Below, in pieces: positions 46,401 through 58,921 of a stretch of DNA of 64,000 bases (position 1 is its first letter; every line of letters begins with the position of its first letter). Below the pieces are notes generated by a model, which saw only the letters and a list, made by a program, of their open reading frames with translations, was not told where the DNA came from and did not search any database. The position numbers and the translations under genes were made by a program. The DNA is from Turritopsis dohrnii (Eukaryota; Cnidaria; Hydrozoa; Anthoathecata; Oceaniidae), in the NCBI GenBank assembly GCA_027922465.2, contig BQMF02000014.1, positions 992,001 through 1,056,000 of the forward strand, read 5' to 3'.

Positions 46401-49400
46401 TTATTCAAGTATGTATATAATGTGTAGATCTATAGAGAGTTGCCATAGATGCACTCACTTCTACCCCCACTTATAAAAACCCTACTTCAGCAATACTGTT
46501 AATTCAATTTTAGAAACTCATAGTTTCTTGTCAAATTCCCCTGGTTTTGAAATTTATTTGACATTCACTGGTGCATTTGAGAGCAATGTCTTATTTTAGA
46601 TATCAAGGAATTTAAATCTAGATAGCGTGTGATTTTGTTGGATACAATAACCATTAATTCTCTTTAGAAACGGCGACAGCGTCAATTATTGAAGGAGGCT
46701 TTTGTTGTTGAGATAGATGATGGTGAAAGGCGGCCCAGAAGTTTAATCTTGTTTAACGATGTTATTATATCTGCGAAGTTGAAACCAACCAAGTTAGTAT
46801 ACAAAACACAACATCAAACGTTTTCTAAGAAAAAGGTTTCGTAAACTTAAGCTTTTCTTTAGAGAGATGAGATCAAACTTAACATCACAGTAGATTCTTA
46901 TGTTTACATTGGCACTTTTCTGATTTTCAGGGATGCGTTTATTTTGAAGTGGTATGCCTCCTTATGTGACATCAATTTGAAACCATTTGAAAATTCTGAA
47001 AGTAAGAACAATCTTTCCAATCACAGGATTTATGAACATCTATTTTAAGAATGTGGGTGTTTATGAACTACTTTGTTTTATTATTACTATTGTTTTACAC
47101 ATCAATATAAGAACTTGACCAAGAATTTAAAATGGAAACATATATAAAAGTGCGATGCACATTGCTGATTAGTGTAATAAGATTGTCATTTTTCTAATCT
47201 TTTTTTCATCGTCATTCCGTTTTTGAGAATGGGCATTTCTTGACTTCACCTAAGTTGATAAGTCATGGTAATTCCCATACTGTTGCTCTGTTAAGGGAAC
47301 ATTTCCCTAGATTCATTCTCAATGTTGTATTGTGCCAAGTAATATGGCTATAGTAGCCATCATTCCAATGCTCAAAGGAACCACACTAATGATATTTGAT
47401 GTTTATAGTTTTTTTTTATTTTTCTTTTTTGCAAACCTTTAATAAATCATAAAAAAATTGTTTTGATTTCTCAATGTTTTCACTTATTGCTCAATATTTT
47501 CGTTTAGGTCCTCAAGTGGTTCCTGTCTCTGCGAAGTCTGAATGTGATAAAATTCGAGCTAGTATCGCCAATCTGAGGCAGGAAATAAGAAAAGAGCACA
47601 TGCCATTACAGCAAACTATATCTGTAGAGGCTTCTCCACCATTTGTGAAGGTGAAAGTATTTCCATTTATAGCTTTTTGTCAAAGTTTTAAGCAAGCTTT
47701 ATGATTGATATTTCGATCAACATTATTTAATTGTAGAGGAGAAATCTTCAAGGACCTCGGTCTTCCTCAAGAGCAATAGAGAAAGTGAAGAAGAAAATTA
47801 CCGAGCAGGTAAGAGTAATACAGTTGAAATTGACCTCACCCTCATGTTGTTTTTAAGAGAAATCCTCAAACTTGCATTTTGCGTATGCCATACGGAATAT
47901 ACTTTGGGTTAAAAAGCAGCTTCTATTTTGTTCTTTTTTTTGAAAACAGCAACCAAGTTTTCAAAAAGATCTGTCTAAAGGGAACCATAGTTAATAGATC
48001 TGTGTTAGATTGCTGGACACTGTTAAAGCTAATGATTTATGACTTTATGACTTTTTACATATCATTTTCTAGGAACGATTCTTACAACTGATCTCTCCTA
48101 GTATTCCATTTAATTTATATCACAAGAATGGGAAGGTAAGAAGTTGTTTTTTATTTGAATCTCGAGGCAATTAAAAAGTTTTCTACCTGATATGTATGTA
48201 ATGTTTTTCTGGTTTATGTTTAGACTTATACCCTTCTCGTTCCTGTTGAAGCCGACCGACAGGCTTGGGTTGAGGCTTTAAAACCAAGGCTAAAACGAAG
48301 TAAGCTTTTCAAGCCAGTCTGTAGTTTATAAATATCCGTCAAATTTCTCCTCCTCATATCTCATCATAAAAAAAGGGATTACGTAACAGAAATTGCCAGT
48401 ACATTTTGTGGACTGATTTTTTACTTATTTGGGCGATTCATTTTCAAGTCATCATTCTGGAGATACATCTATTCATTGGATGTTTTACGTGAATGTTCTG
48501 TATTCTAATTTAGTCCATGCACGACAAACAGAGCCTATCCAACTCAGCAGTTTAGAATTGCAGCAAGCTTTTGAAACAGTTCTTAAAGTATGTGTGTTTT
48601 CATTCGATGGAATTCTATATGGTTGTATAGATGTGTCTTAGTCCTTGTTGTCCTGTGAGTGGCAATGTGTGGCCATAGTTCTAATACCTATAGTGAATGA
48701 AAATCCATTGTAATTGTTATCCTTTTGTATTGTATCCCACCATAACGGCTGAGATTAATGTAACTAACTCTTATTAATCTGCCAAATTTTTATTTTAGCT
48801 GCAGCGGCTAGGGACACGTTTTGGGGCACAGTTGCCTTCACCATTCCTTGGTCCAACGCGTCCAATGAGCATGGACTTCTCACAATTTGATGCTGGTGAG
48901 TGCACTTTTTCCTAATCTATCAATTAGCTCAACCATCCAATATTCAGTATGTGTTTGAAATTTTTTGCTAGACCTTCTGGCATTTTCTGTTAAAATACTG
49001 TTACAGTGGTGTTGTTGTTTATGTTATTGTCTGCAGTTTCAGATATGTCCGCAGACTATGTTTTGCAGCAATAAGAAGTGAATGATTTAGAAGTGTTTCA
49101 CTAAGATGTGAGGGTGGAAATGATTTAAGTAATACCTTTTAAGGCAACCTTAAAATTTATTCTCTTTATACTATAAAAAATAACCACAGAGAGATCTTTT
49201 TTAGTGGCTACATCTGAATCTTTGCCTTTTAATTATCCTTCGGTATTTTTTAAAGTTTGCTTAATTATGAAATTTCTTTTCTGTTGCCCATTAAATTGAT
49301 TGTTTATTATGATCAGAATAGTTTAACACACTATACAATAACCGTGTAACCATTATGATAACCGTGAATATTTTGTTTACCATGAAATCAAGTTATTATT

Positions 49401-52400
49401 GTTTTATTATTATTAATAACTAGTATCCCGGCTAAAAACTTTTTACCGAACTTAACTTCGAAAACACTAGGTCAAATCCACCATTCCCGTGTATGTACCC
49501 CGTGACCAAAAAATAAATCATGGAATCGCAACTCAAAAATGTACCCATGTTGTAGAGCTCGAAAAACTGATCAAAAAAGTGTATGGGATCGTTTCGCTAC
49601 GACCAACTGTTGCAGAGATATCCTCGATCAAAGATTTTGATGACGTCATATCCGCAGTACCAAATAAAATTTAGACCCAAATGTTGCGTCGCCCCATCGC
49701 CCGGATCGCGGACCCTAAAAAACGTCAGTTATCCTTATTGGTTCTCGAGATATTTCCCCAAAAACGTCGCGTTCGATTGGGGCTGCAATGCAATGATTTC
49801 CCGTGATCATAAAAAACTGACGTCAAATGATGCCACGTGCTTTTGGAATGATCGTGAAAAAAGTGTCTCTCGCTCTACGTGGTTTTACGCGCACATAAGA
49901 GGACGATGACCGTAAAAATTAGACAAATATAATCACTCTCTAAAATAAAAGTGGGATGCACAAGGCGGATTATTATAAGAAGATAATCACATCATTGTTT
50001 GTTTCTTTTTTTTGTTTCTTTCCTTATTTCCATTTGATTGTAGCAAATAGTTTCTTTTTGAGTGACTCATACCACATGAAAGGAAAAAACAATCCCTACA
50101 AACTGGAGTAGGAACCTGGTCCAACTCTCCTTGAATAATAGGTCATACACATGTATGTTGTTGTGTGTACGTGTGTCTCCTGAAATCCTGAAGTTAATTT
50201 GGAATATCTTGTAAAACAGTGTTTTGATTTGAAGATTATCTATTTTTATTCCATTTGTTAAGCAACAGCTTTCAAATATTAACTAAAGTTGGCTTAGAAA
50301 CTCCTGTTAAAGGATTACCGACAAGTTTTATTGGAAATTTATGTTGAATCGTGATCTGATAAGTAATTCATGAGGGTAAATATTTTTCACTAATTACTAA
50401 TTGCCTTTTGATCTTTGTAATAGGTGAGCCAGTGACGACAGAATTGACTTTTCTTTTTTTCCGTTTTATTTTCTTCTTGTTTTAAGAAAAGAACCCACAA
50501 AGGTCTGTTTTCATTTTACATAGAAAATAGAAAACATAAATTAAAGAAAATTTAAAAGTGTAATGTATTCTTTAAAAACAAAGCTTGAAGTATTATAAAA
50601 ATGAAAATTGAATTTGTGAAGAAGGGAAAAAAATATTATTATTTGAAAGAAAAAAAAAACAGATGTTCTTCTTGAAAAATTAAAATCTCCCCACACATGT
50701 ATTAACGAAAAAGCAAGATTAAAAAATTCTTCTAAAAAGTTCTCCTTTTTTGTTTAGTTGGATTATGTTAGAACTTTCAATATCTTGAACATTGACTTGT
50801 GTAGATAACCGTTTCAATATAGATCGCTATCAAGTACGCTATGGAACATATAACATGTTTATCTTTGATTGCATCTAAATAGTTTTTCATCATGGCTTGA
50901 TAAACTTTTATGCCTCATTTTGTTTATTTAGTTTTTTTTTGCACCCTTTCATGTTCTCTTTTGAATTTTATTGTTTACTCAAAGGATTTTGATTTTAATT
51001 GTACTGCACAAAGTTAAATTGTTTGTGACAAGCAATCTTTCTTCTTTTATACCTTCATAAACACTTTAAACTTACCAGTAATTACTTGAACCATTATCAG
51101 ATATCATGCATCAAATTGCTATTTCAACTTATCTGTGTTGATCATAGTATTTCAGTATTGCACAAACTTCTAGATGTATTTTACATAATTACATTTCATG
51201 TTTTAACTTCATGTTTGTTTTGAACATATGTGAGAAATGTAAATATCAACGAAAGGACGCTTTCCTTTACTTCTGTTGTCTTCAAATCTAATATTGAATG
51301 TCACCTTCTTTGTTTCTCCGTTAAAGTTTTTTAAAAAATATGTTTGCTAAAATTGTCATGGGAAGATGAGCTTTGAGTTATAAATTGATGTTGGTGTAGA
51401 GTTTATGGAGTTACTTTTTACTTGTTTGGTATTGTTTCCCCTATAACCAAATTAATATCCAGTTTTGCTAGAGACACAGCATTATATGTTTATGACAATG
51501 TGCAGTAAGCAATGGTAACCATGTCTGATAAAGAGAAAAAGTTAGTTCGTGCACAGAGTTTGCAAGACACGAAGCATCGGGGTTTTCTTTCTTTGTTTCT
51601 ACGGAAGAAAAACAAAGACGTACGTAATTACAGTGGGGAGCATGACACCCGAAGAAGCTCTTTACTCACGTTTCCTACGTTTACTTCGCGTAGTCGTAAC
51701 GATCTAATCTCTCCGAAAAAACACACTATCAATGAAACTTCTGCCAATAATAATGAGATTACATCGTTGTTTGATGTCATATCACAGTCTAAAAGGAAAA
51801 GTGACTCTTTTGCAGAAGAGGGATTAGAGCTTCTTGAAAATCCAAGTCCTTCAAGCACTGCACCTAGTGATGACTTGATGGTGTGTGCTAATGCTCTCAT
51901 CACAAAGTCCAATATGTCTGTTAGAACGCCAACTCCTAGTCGAAAGAATTCCAAAGCCAGTCCATTATCTCATAGCGATTTAATGGATCAAGTACTAACT
52001 TTCAATTTTGATGATAAAAGTATTAAAACACAGTTAGATAACACAACAGCAGACAAGAAGGAATCATGTCTAAAATGCGATACTCTGAACAATGAAGAAT
52101 TAACACGAAATTTGGAAAGAAATATATACAAACATAGGGCAAATTTGCTTTTAGCTGAGCATTTAAAAAATACTTCGATATTTAACAGTGACAGTTGTTT
52201 AGTGAACCCTGGTGAACAGAAGTGCAGGCCATGCCTACTCAAACGGAACCTTACTCTTCCCATCAAAACGGTCCATTTTCTTTCACACAAGACTAATGAA
52301 CAACGTACACCATGTGAAACTGAACCTTTTCCTCCATTTTTGAATCGATCTCTATCTGAAATTCACCGTCGCAAAAGTCCGAAGGAAAAACGAACTGCCC

Positions 52401-55400
52401 ACTTGTTAAGTTATTGTCATAACGACTCGGATAATTTGTCTTTTGATTATGTTCAACAATGGTATGGTGTTATGCCTGAGAGTCAGGGAACGCTACTGGA
52501 AAATTCCAATCATGAGACTAAATGTGAACCTGACTCAGTCGACACAACTCCGTGTCATTCTGTTTACAGCAGTCCATCGAAGTCGTGTGGTGTTACACCA
52601 CTCCCGTCTCCGTACGAATCACCTCGATCTGTCAATAGGCGTAGTAAAATCTTTAACTTTTCCAGAAGGTCACCTGTAATCTCACCCAAGAAATCCCCGA
52701 AATTTGATTCTAGAAAAAGCAAATGTTATTATGACCCTGGTAGGTATGATATGAAAGACAATTGTGAACCTTTCCAAACATTTTGGTGCAAAATTTTGAC
52801 TTAATAAAGCTGTATACACTGCATCAAAAATATCTTTGAAGTTTTAAGTAGTAATGTTCTTGTTACTTGCCATTTAACGAATTAGATTGAATTATTTTGC
52901 CTGTATAGAGTTTTCCAAACTTCACTGTAGATACTACCCGTTAACATATTTTCGATCATTTCTTATTTAGACAAGGAGTCACTCACTGGTTACTTGTATG
53001 TAAACATTGATCAAGGAAAAGGATTTCACAAGAATTCTGGTATGTAGAATAAACAATATTTTGCATCATGTTCTGAATATTGAAGGATGATCTGTTGTAC
53101 TATGGACAGGCTAAAATTCGTTGGAAGCGCTTCAGATGATGGAAAGTTTTTGTGCAATGTAGCTGTAAATAGTTTCTTCAGATTTTGAATTACAGAAACA
53201 ACGCCAACTTTGTGCATTCCTACGCATGAAATCAAACAAAGCGTTAATGAAATAAAATCAATCATTTCAACATTACTTCCAAGAAGTAGAATGAAACGTG
53301 TAATGGTAGTAAATGAAATAAATATGAACTGAATATTAACTAAAAAAAAATTGAGAAACTGAGAGAAAGAAACAGAGGTCAGAATACGCAAGTCAAAAAC
53401 ACAACATACACACATTCACAGCAAGGAGAAGACACACTCACCAAATGTGCAGTCAACTTATATAAAAACAAGTAGCAACGACATAAAACATAGTGATAAC
53501 AATGAGTCAGCACAAATGAAAAGAGGTTGGTTTGAACTCCGTGCAGGAAGAGAGAATATTCTGGATTACTGTGAAAGTTATGAACGAAGAATCTGCCAAA
53601 AAGGCAATTATTTTCATAATATTGTATAAAGACCAAGGGCAAATAGATTAAAGACTTGTTTTGCATGGAGGGTACCCAACAGGCAGTCTTGTTGAAAAAC
53701 CAATGCAGAGGAGTGCATTTTTATAGAAATATACACATTACTTCATTAAAAATGCTCTTCTTTGCAGTGACTTTTTTAGGATTTTTCCCACTGTGTAGTG
53801 TGCTGTTACACCTTGGATAACTTATTGTTTTCCTTCATGATTTTTATCTAGCTATAGTTGCAACAATAGGGCAAATGTTTTGGTGAAATTTTTACCTGAC
53901 CTTTATTTGCTACTGCCTGACCAATCAGTATTATTTTATTCAGGTAAAAGCTATTAGGGTTTCAATGGTTATAAGTTATCCTGTTTGGATGACGTAGTCT
54001 AATTGTAGGAAATCTCATTGGTTGCTACAAAGGGGATAGGCCATGTACAATTGGTGAGATTTTGGCTACAAGCTGCTATGAAGTGAATATAAGCTTTATA
54101 GTTGCGTGTCATCTAAAATATAATGCTTCTGGGTTTAGTGCTTTCCATTAAGGCTTTACCATTAAATGCTTTACCAATGTAAATTCCATTTCTAGACACG
54201 TATGTCATTTTGGAAATTGACAGCTATGGTCATTTCTTCAAAAAGGCACGAACCAAAACAGCCAGAGGGTCTGAACCACAGTGGGACGAAGTAAGTTTCT
54301 CCTTTTTCTAATTTTCAGACTTTGTTAGGATAGGGATAGGGGGGACTATGTGATTTCAAAGCTTCGACATAGATGGGACAGTGGAAACGTGTGGGGCATA
54401 TGATTGAAAGGGCCCTGGTACACATTCAAATCAGAACCCCTTGGGTACCAAGTACATTACACTTTTTTTATTCTGTTTTATTTAGGCCTTCGAATTTGAG
54501 ATTGAAGCATGTAATAGTCTGCGTCTGACGTGTTACAACAGACTTAGGCTGATGGGTGATGACATCTGTGGGAAAGTCAACGTGAATGTAAGTATGGTTT
54601 GATACGCCCTGGGTGGTTTACAACGCCCTGGTATAAACTCAACGCCCCAACATCCTGAATCTAAGAGCAAGAATTCTGTATTAACAGCCGGTGCTTATTA
54701 AAGGATTGGATAGGGTATTTATCTATGGAAGCTGGGAAGTAACATACAGTCGACTCGAACTGTCAGCGGACCCATAAAAACGTTCAAGTATATCGAGGAG
54801 TTCGAGAAATCGAGTGTTCGAGTATCGGCACAAAATGTAACGTATTAGTGACTCTTTTGGGGTTTTCTTTAGCTTACACGTGAGAATCTAATTGATGGCA
54901 AGAATCGATCGATAAGTGTGGTGCTAGATCGCGGTCAGGCCATGATGAATATCTCGTTGTGCTTTTCGACATCAATCGACGGCATACAGAAGTCACCCTC
55001 CATCTCACGTACTGGAGTGTTTGGACTTCCTATATCGGTGGTTTGCAGGTATGACCACGTTTGACTATTTGGTCCACGGGATTTAGTTGACAAATGGCGT
55101 TACTTGAAAAATTAACGCTATATTTGTTTTTGGAAGTAACGTTAACGTTAACGGAAAATGGTAGTTGGGGTAATCGGGGAAACTTGGTATTACCAATTGA
55201 GATTGCTTTTGTTCCTTTAAAAAATTTTATCCAGACCTGTTTGTTCGATATTGCAGGTTGATTCATTTCTATTGGCACTTGACAAACAAATATAATGTGA
55301 TTGGTTCATATTGAGGGCTGATCAACTATATGTCTCCTATTTATTTCAGTCGAGAAAAATGTGACATTCCCGTGGTTGTCATTAGCTGTCTTAAGGAAAT

Positions 55401-57321
55401 TGAGAAAAGAGGTATATGTTTGTTATTTATTTACGCCACGAACCTTGCGCCACGAACCGTTCGCCATGAACCGTTTTTTTTAGTAGTATTCAATCCTATA
55501 AATCTTCTTTTTTTTGGCACAGAATAAATTTAATCCCGTGTTCTCATTACACCACTCTGTTCTTCTTGGAAGTAGGAAAATGTTGAAATGATATTGATTT
55601 GATTTTATTAACGCTTTGTTTGATTTCATGTGTAGGAATGAACGAAGTTGGCATCTACCGTTTATCTGGAGTTGCTTCTGAAATTCAAAATCTGAAGAAG
55701 TTATTTAACGAACGTAAGATTTCTATAAAGGATCAATTTCTAACTTTGTGGTGAACATCATCGTTTAACCATATCGCTTGGGCAGTATTTGTTGTACACG
55801 GTATTTGCTGGGTGGTATTTTGAATCTCTAAACCAATGGATTATCGCAGTGAATTTGTAACGACTTTTCTCACCGTGAAGCAATAGTTTCTTGCTGTTCC
55901 AACTGATAATGAGTTGATTAAAAACTCTTAAGTACATGAAAAGGAGACCAACTATTTTGATTATGCCATAAGACTGTGTTTGACCAGAAATTGCGAATAG
56001 GCGTATTATCTTCCGAATTTCGTTCATCATGTTTGAGTGAGCAATATTCATTGAGATTCGAAACATTTCCGACGGTCAAGGTTTATTTTATGTCTATAGA
56101 AACGCAATCTGCAGTATTGATGCTAGCTGAGACAGACATCCACGCTGTTGCAGGTGTATTGAAGCTATACTTTCGAGAACTTCCACAGTCGCTGTTTACA
56201 AGCAAACTTTATCACAAGTTTGTCGAAGGCTTCAGTAAGTTGCAATCCATCCGTTATAGAGGGCATGTCATAGATGGTGTGTTATAGAGGAAATGTCGTG
56301 GAAGGCGTCTTATGGAGGGCGTTTCATGGAGGGCATGTTATGGAGGCTGTGTTATGGAGGGCATGTTATGGATGGTGTGTTATGGAGGGTGGGTTATGGA
56401 GGGCATGCTGTGAAGAACAGAAAATGTCGTATATAAAACTCTATTCTGTAAACTTTGTAGAAAATGTTTTCCCTATCAAAACTTAACCATCCTGGATGTT
56501 TTGTATAACATCATCAGGACACTGCTGGCAATGCAGAGAGATTCTCTTCAGAAAACCTTTCAATCTGCGAATGCGGTGGATTAAATTATACTCACTCGTT
56601 TAAATTGATTTCCTCTGCATGTTTCAGGTATTACAGACCCGGAAGAAAAAGAGTTGTACATGTGCGATATATTACACCAGCTGCCACGCGTCAATAAAAT
56701 GACAGCGTTGTATTTGTTGGAGCACTTGCGCAGGTAGAAGTCAGATTTTCTTATTCACCTTCTATGAGAGATTTTTTGAAGGTCAGTGTGTACATAGACA
56801 TGGGCTTGTAACGAGTCACTGCTGTGTATTAGGAATAACACAAGGAGTAAAGTATGGAGATGTTACTGAGTATGGATTCTAACGCCAGGGGGTGCATACA
56901 AAGGGTGCAAATCACCTTACAATGTTTGTACATAGCTATTGTTTTTCTTTATGTGTTTCTCAACTCTCCTGGGTGTTGCTCATAATGAATTCTTTATCTC
57001 AGGGTGGTTCTTCTTGAGGCTGAAAATAAGATGGGCGTAAATAATCTGGCCACCGTATTTGGTCCAACCGTCTTGCGCCCGCCGTCATCTTCTGGAGATA
57101 AAGAAAACGAACGCAGTTCTTGTAACGTCGGATCGTTCGACATCGGAGCTTTAGACGTCATGTCGCAAGTCGGGATATTTCGATATTTTCTTGGTTTGAA
57201 AAATAACGAGCGCACAAAATTACCGGAAGACGATTTAGAGTTGTGGAGACGACTCGATTCGGAAAAGGCGGCTAAACTCGAAGAGAAGCTAATGCAATCG
57301 GCAGAAGAGTTCCTAATCTGA
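40493..57321 (+). CDS. BCR: BCR-type RhoGEF/RhoGAP (coiled coil-DH-PH-C2-RhoGAP), long isoform
   Basis: Dual regulator of Rho-family GTPases at the membrane. Twenty-five exons join in phase: 40493-41831, 42222-42388, 42516-42644, 44388-44573, 45366-45476, 45804-45846, 45988-46040, 46148-46258, 46668-46792, 46931-47001, 47508-47650, 47737-47808, 48073-48135, 48224-48299, 48514-48587, 48799-48895, 52971-53039, 54196-54290, 54486-54587, 54873-55048, 55350-55411, 55636-55713, 56100-56234, 56628-56733, 57003-57321 (1333 residues; human BCR 1271). The N-terminal coiled coil (residues 5-70, WRTLFPGAELPD..., E.EF...E) matches the BCR oligomerisation domain that ABR lacks. DH is about 510-710 (LLYKPVDRMTQYSLIL, LLKYTPPDHPDHPL), PH about 714-920, C2 about 955-1090. 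RhoGAP is about 1101-1320, with arginine finger Arg1130 in VGIYRLSG and NLATVFGPTVLRP. An in-frame TAA lies just before the ATG. Tyr motifs YENA (287) and YANV (386) could bind GRB2. The C-terminus EFLI lacks the vertebrate S/T-x-V ending. The kinase-like region of human BCR is not recognisable. AATAAA at 57428. Confidence 0.95.
42645..44387. other. BCR intron 3
   Basis: AT-rich intron of 1.7 kb. Short ORFs inside it show no similarity I recognise. No repeat family of this window is present. Confidence 0.6.
44593..44777. mobile_element. MITE, family AAAGATAATGAACTAT (copy 3)
   Basis: GTGTGTCAGCAGTTTTCTTG to AGTTCATTATCTTT. The right terminus is intact, the left eroded. It starts 20 bp after the exon 4 donor of BCR. 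Confidence 0.75.
44852..45155. repeat. GGGGCGCTTATTAGAGA repeat array
   Basis: Two clusters (44860-44940 and 45050-45150) of imperfect copies of the word AGAGAGGGGCGCTTATT at about 18-bp period, separated by unrelated AT-rich DNA. In BCR intron 4. Confidence 0.75.
45876..45980. mobile_element. MITE, CCCAGTGGGC family (copy 9, decayed)
   Basis: ATCACTACCACGAAGTGCAT, the GTGTATATTTGTGTG loop and CTCCTTCCCAGTGATTTTTT. It overlaps the acceptor side of the 45847-45987 intron, so it contributes the T-rich tract before exon 7. Confidence 0.65.
48896..51511. other. Long BCR intron upstream of the alternative first exon
   Basis: 49440-49925 is an unusually CpG-rich block with no intact ORF family. 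49930-51511 is very AT-rich and should contain the promoter for the exon starting at 51512. No TATA box in a convincing position was identified. Confidence 0.45.
51512..57321 (+). CDS. BCR: BCR short isoform: alternative first exon + C2-RhoGAP
   Basis: Exon 51512-52739 opens with MVTMSDKEKKLVRAQS and encodes 409 residues of Ser/Lys/Pro-rich, low-complexity sequence with no recognisable domain. It ends in phase 1 (CCT G, then GTAGGT), the same phase as the exon 48799-48895 donor, and so splices correctly into the C2 exon at 52971. The total is 2370 nt, 789 residues. The codon just before GCA-ATG is a TAA in the same frame, directly behind the only nearby CAG. The exon therefore cannot be read through from upstream DH-PH exons in phase 0, and this is best explained as a true alternative start. 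The product would keep the lipid-binding C2 and the GAP (Arg finger retained) but lack the coiled coil, GEF and PH modules. The N-terminus contains many SP and RxxS sites (SPKKSPK, RRSPVISP). Whether it is expressed cannot be seen. Confidence 0.75.
53675..53794. mobile_element. MITE, CCCAGTGGGC family (copy 10)
   Basis: CCCAACAGGCAGTCTTGTTG start, GAGTGCATTTTTATAGAAAT, AAAAATGCTCTTCTTTGCAG, end TTTTTCCCACTGTG followed by TA. In a BCR intron. Confidence 0.85.
54747..54830. mobile_element. Fragment of the pogo-like CAGTCGACTC element
   Basis: TACAGTCGACTCGAACTGTC followed by repeated TCGAG/GTTCGAG words. It matches the left end and internal word of the element at 18164-18709. It ends shortly before the acceptor of a C2 exon. 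Confidence 0.6.
56250..56405. repeat. 18-bp minisatellite (GTTATGGAGGGCAT type)
   Basis: About eight imperfect units of roughly 18 bp with the shared word TTATGGAGG. In the BCR intron directly after the exon ending at 56234. Confidence 0.85.
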
Positions 57322-58424
57322 GTTCATTTTTTCTATTGCCATATCAAATGACCTTGCATCAAAAGAATTTATCATTTAGAAAAATTATAAAGATTCTATC
57401 CACATGAGAAGACAACCGAGCACTGGTAATAAAATGTTGCTGAGTTACCCTTAATGATGATAACGATTATATGACGCTTATTTTTTAAATACACCCGACC
57501 CCGGCGTAGTCATGCCGATTCCTCTACACGACGATTTCGATTTGACTGCCGACACGATGAACCCTGACGTATTTTTTGTATTTATTGTTGTTTTTTTTCT
57601 CCTTACATTTAATTTCAATCATTTCTCAATTTTTAATTCTTCCATTTTCGTTTGGTGTAATTTTTAGACGAATTCAGGTTTTAGTATATTTCACCGAGCT
57701 TTTGACTTACTTAACCAAGTAACTACCGCAGAAATATGAGAACATCGTGAACCCGAACACAACTGGATGATCGAGCTCGCTTCTATTTGATTATTAGTCA
57801 GAAAAACTTTTGTTACTAAAAATGGTGCTAATTTTCTCGGCTGTTCATTTTGTCAAAATTTGATATCCACTTATTATTGAAAATCTTTGGAGATCGCAAA
57901 ATTCTACTGTTGCGAATGCAAACCACAGATAGTTCTTTTGTATATATTTCTTGATTCCTTGAAACCTATCCATTGTACCTCCACCTGATAGAAAACTCTC
58001 CATCTTCGTGGCAACTTTAATTAAGCTGTTAATTTATTTCATTAATTAGTACGTTTGTTTTGTTTTTCACACAGTGACGAAGAGACACTCTCATACGCAG
58101 GTCTTTTTGCCTTTTTGTACACATGAAAAAAGTGAGATGCTCTGGGTACAAAGTTGATGGAGATAGCGCTGGTTTATATTACTGAAACGGAACAATATTT
58201 TTTTTGGTGATAATTCTCATATTTATGTACACTACGGTGAAGCATGTGTAGCATATATTTGAATGTTTTTTAAAGTAAACCGCAAATCCGATTCGGATTC
58301 CCGTTTCTTCTTTTTTCTTTCTTATTGTTATCCTTGGGAAAGCTATAAGAAATTCATAATGTCATAAAAGTATCAATCGACATGTTGTATTATGTTGGAA
58401 ATATTCTAAGGGGTTATTATATTC

Positions 58425-58500
58425 TATCACAGTACTCGTATCCAGATCGGGAGATCATGAGTTCAATTCCCCTCGATTAATACCTGCAGCTATAAGAGTA
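58425..58500 (+). mobile_element. tRNA-like SINE head fragment
   Basis: ATCGGGAGATCATGAGTTCAA and ATTCCCCT resemble the B-box arm of the SINE at 12611. The body is lost. Confidence 0.45.
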
Positions 58501-58687
58501 TTTTCATGTAATAGGGTTCAAACATTATATTAAGATGGTGAAAACACTTCTAAAAAGATTTGAACAAATGAGGCTAAGCCCAAACCTTACAGTCTCACTA
58601 ACCCAGACACATTTCACAAGGTTTACACCGTTAAGTCTAATGTTTGAATCCTGTCCCATGAACTGTATTCTAATATACTCTGAATAT

Positions 58688-58725
58688 CCTCGTTCCCAGG
58701 ATAGCAAGAAGTCCTGGGAACAAGG
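58688..58725. repeat. Short hairpin, CAACCTCGTTCCCAGG family
   Basis: CCTCGTTCCCAGGATAGCAA pairs with TCCTGGGAACAAGG. A decayed relative of the hairpins at 60104 and 60626. Confidence 0.6.
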
Positions 58726-58801
58726 TTGTGTGAATTAATCTACTCACCTCAGTATTGATGCCAAGAGGATTCCTAGTTGAGCGGTTGTCGACAGCTTCTG
58801 T

Positions 58802-58921
58802 CCAGCCGGCACATTTGTTAAAAAATCTCAGCGAAGGAGTGCATTGCTATATAAATATGAACACAATTTCAATTAAAACTCTCTCCGTCACAGTGACTTT
58901 TTGGCGATTTTGCCGACTGGG
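58802..58921. mobile_element. MITE, CCCAGTGGGC family (copy 11)
   Basis: CCAGCCGGCACATTTGTT start, AGCGAAGGAGTGCATTGCTA, CTCTCTCCGTCACAGTGAC, end TTTTGCCGACTGGG. Confidence 0.85.

Noticed and set aside
51628..52290. Minus-strand ORFs of 100-108 codons
   Set aside because: Antisense shadows of the large open exon at 51512-52739.
53026..53666. Minus-strand ORFs of 95-129 codons rich in Phe, Leu and Cys
   Set aside because: Intron sequence with low-complexity composition. They overlap a genuine plus-strand C2 exon and resemble no family.
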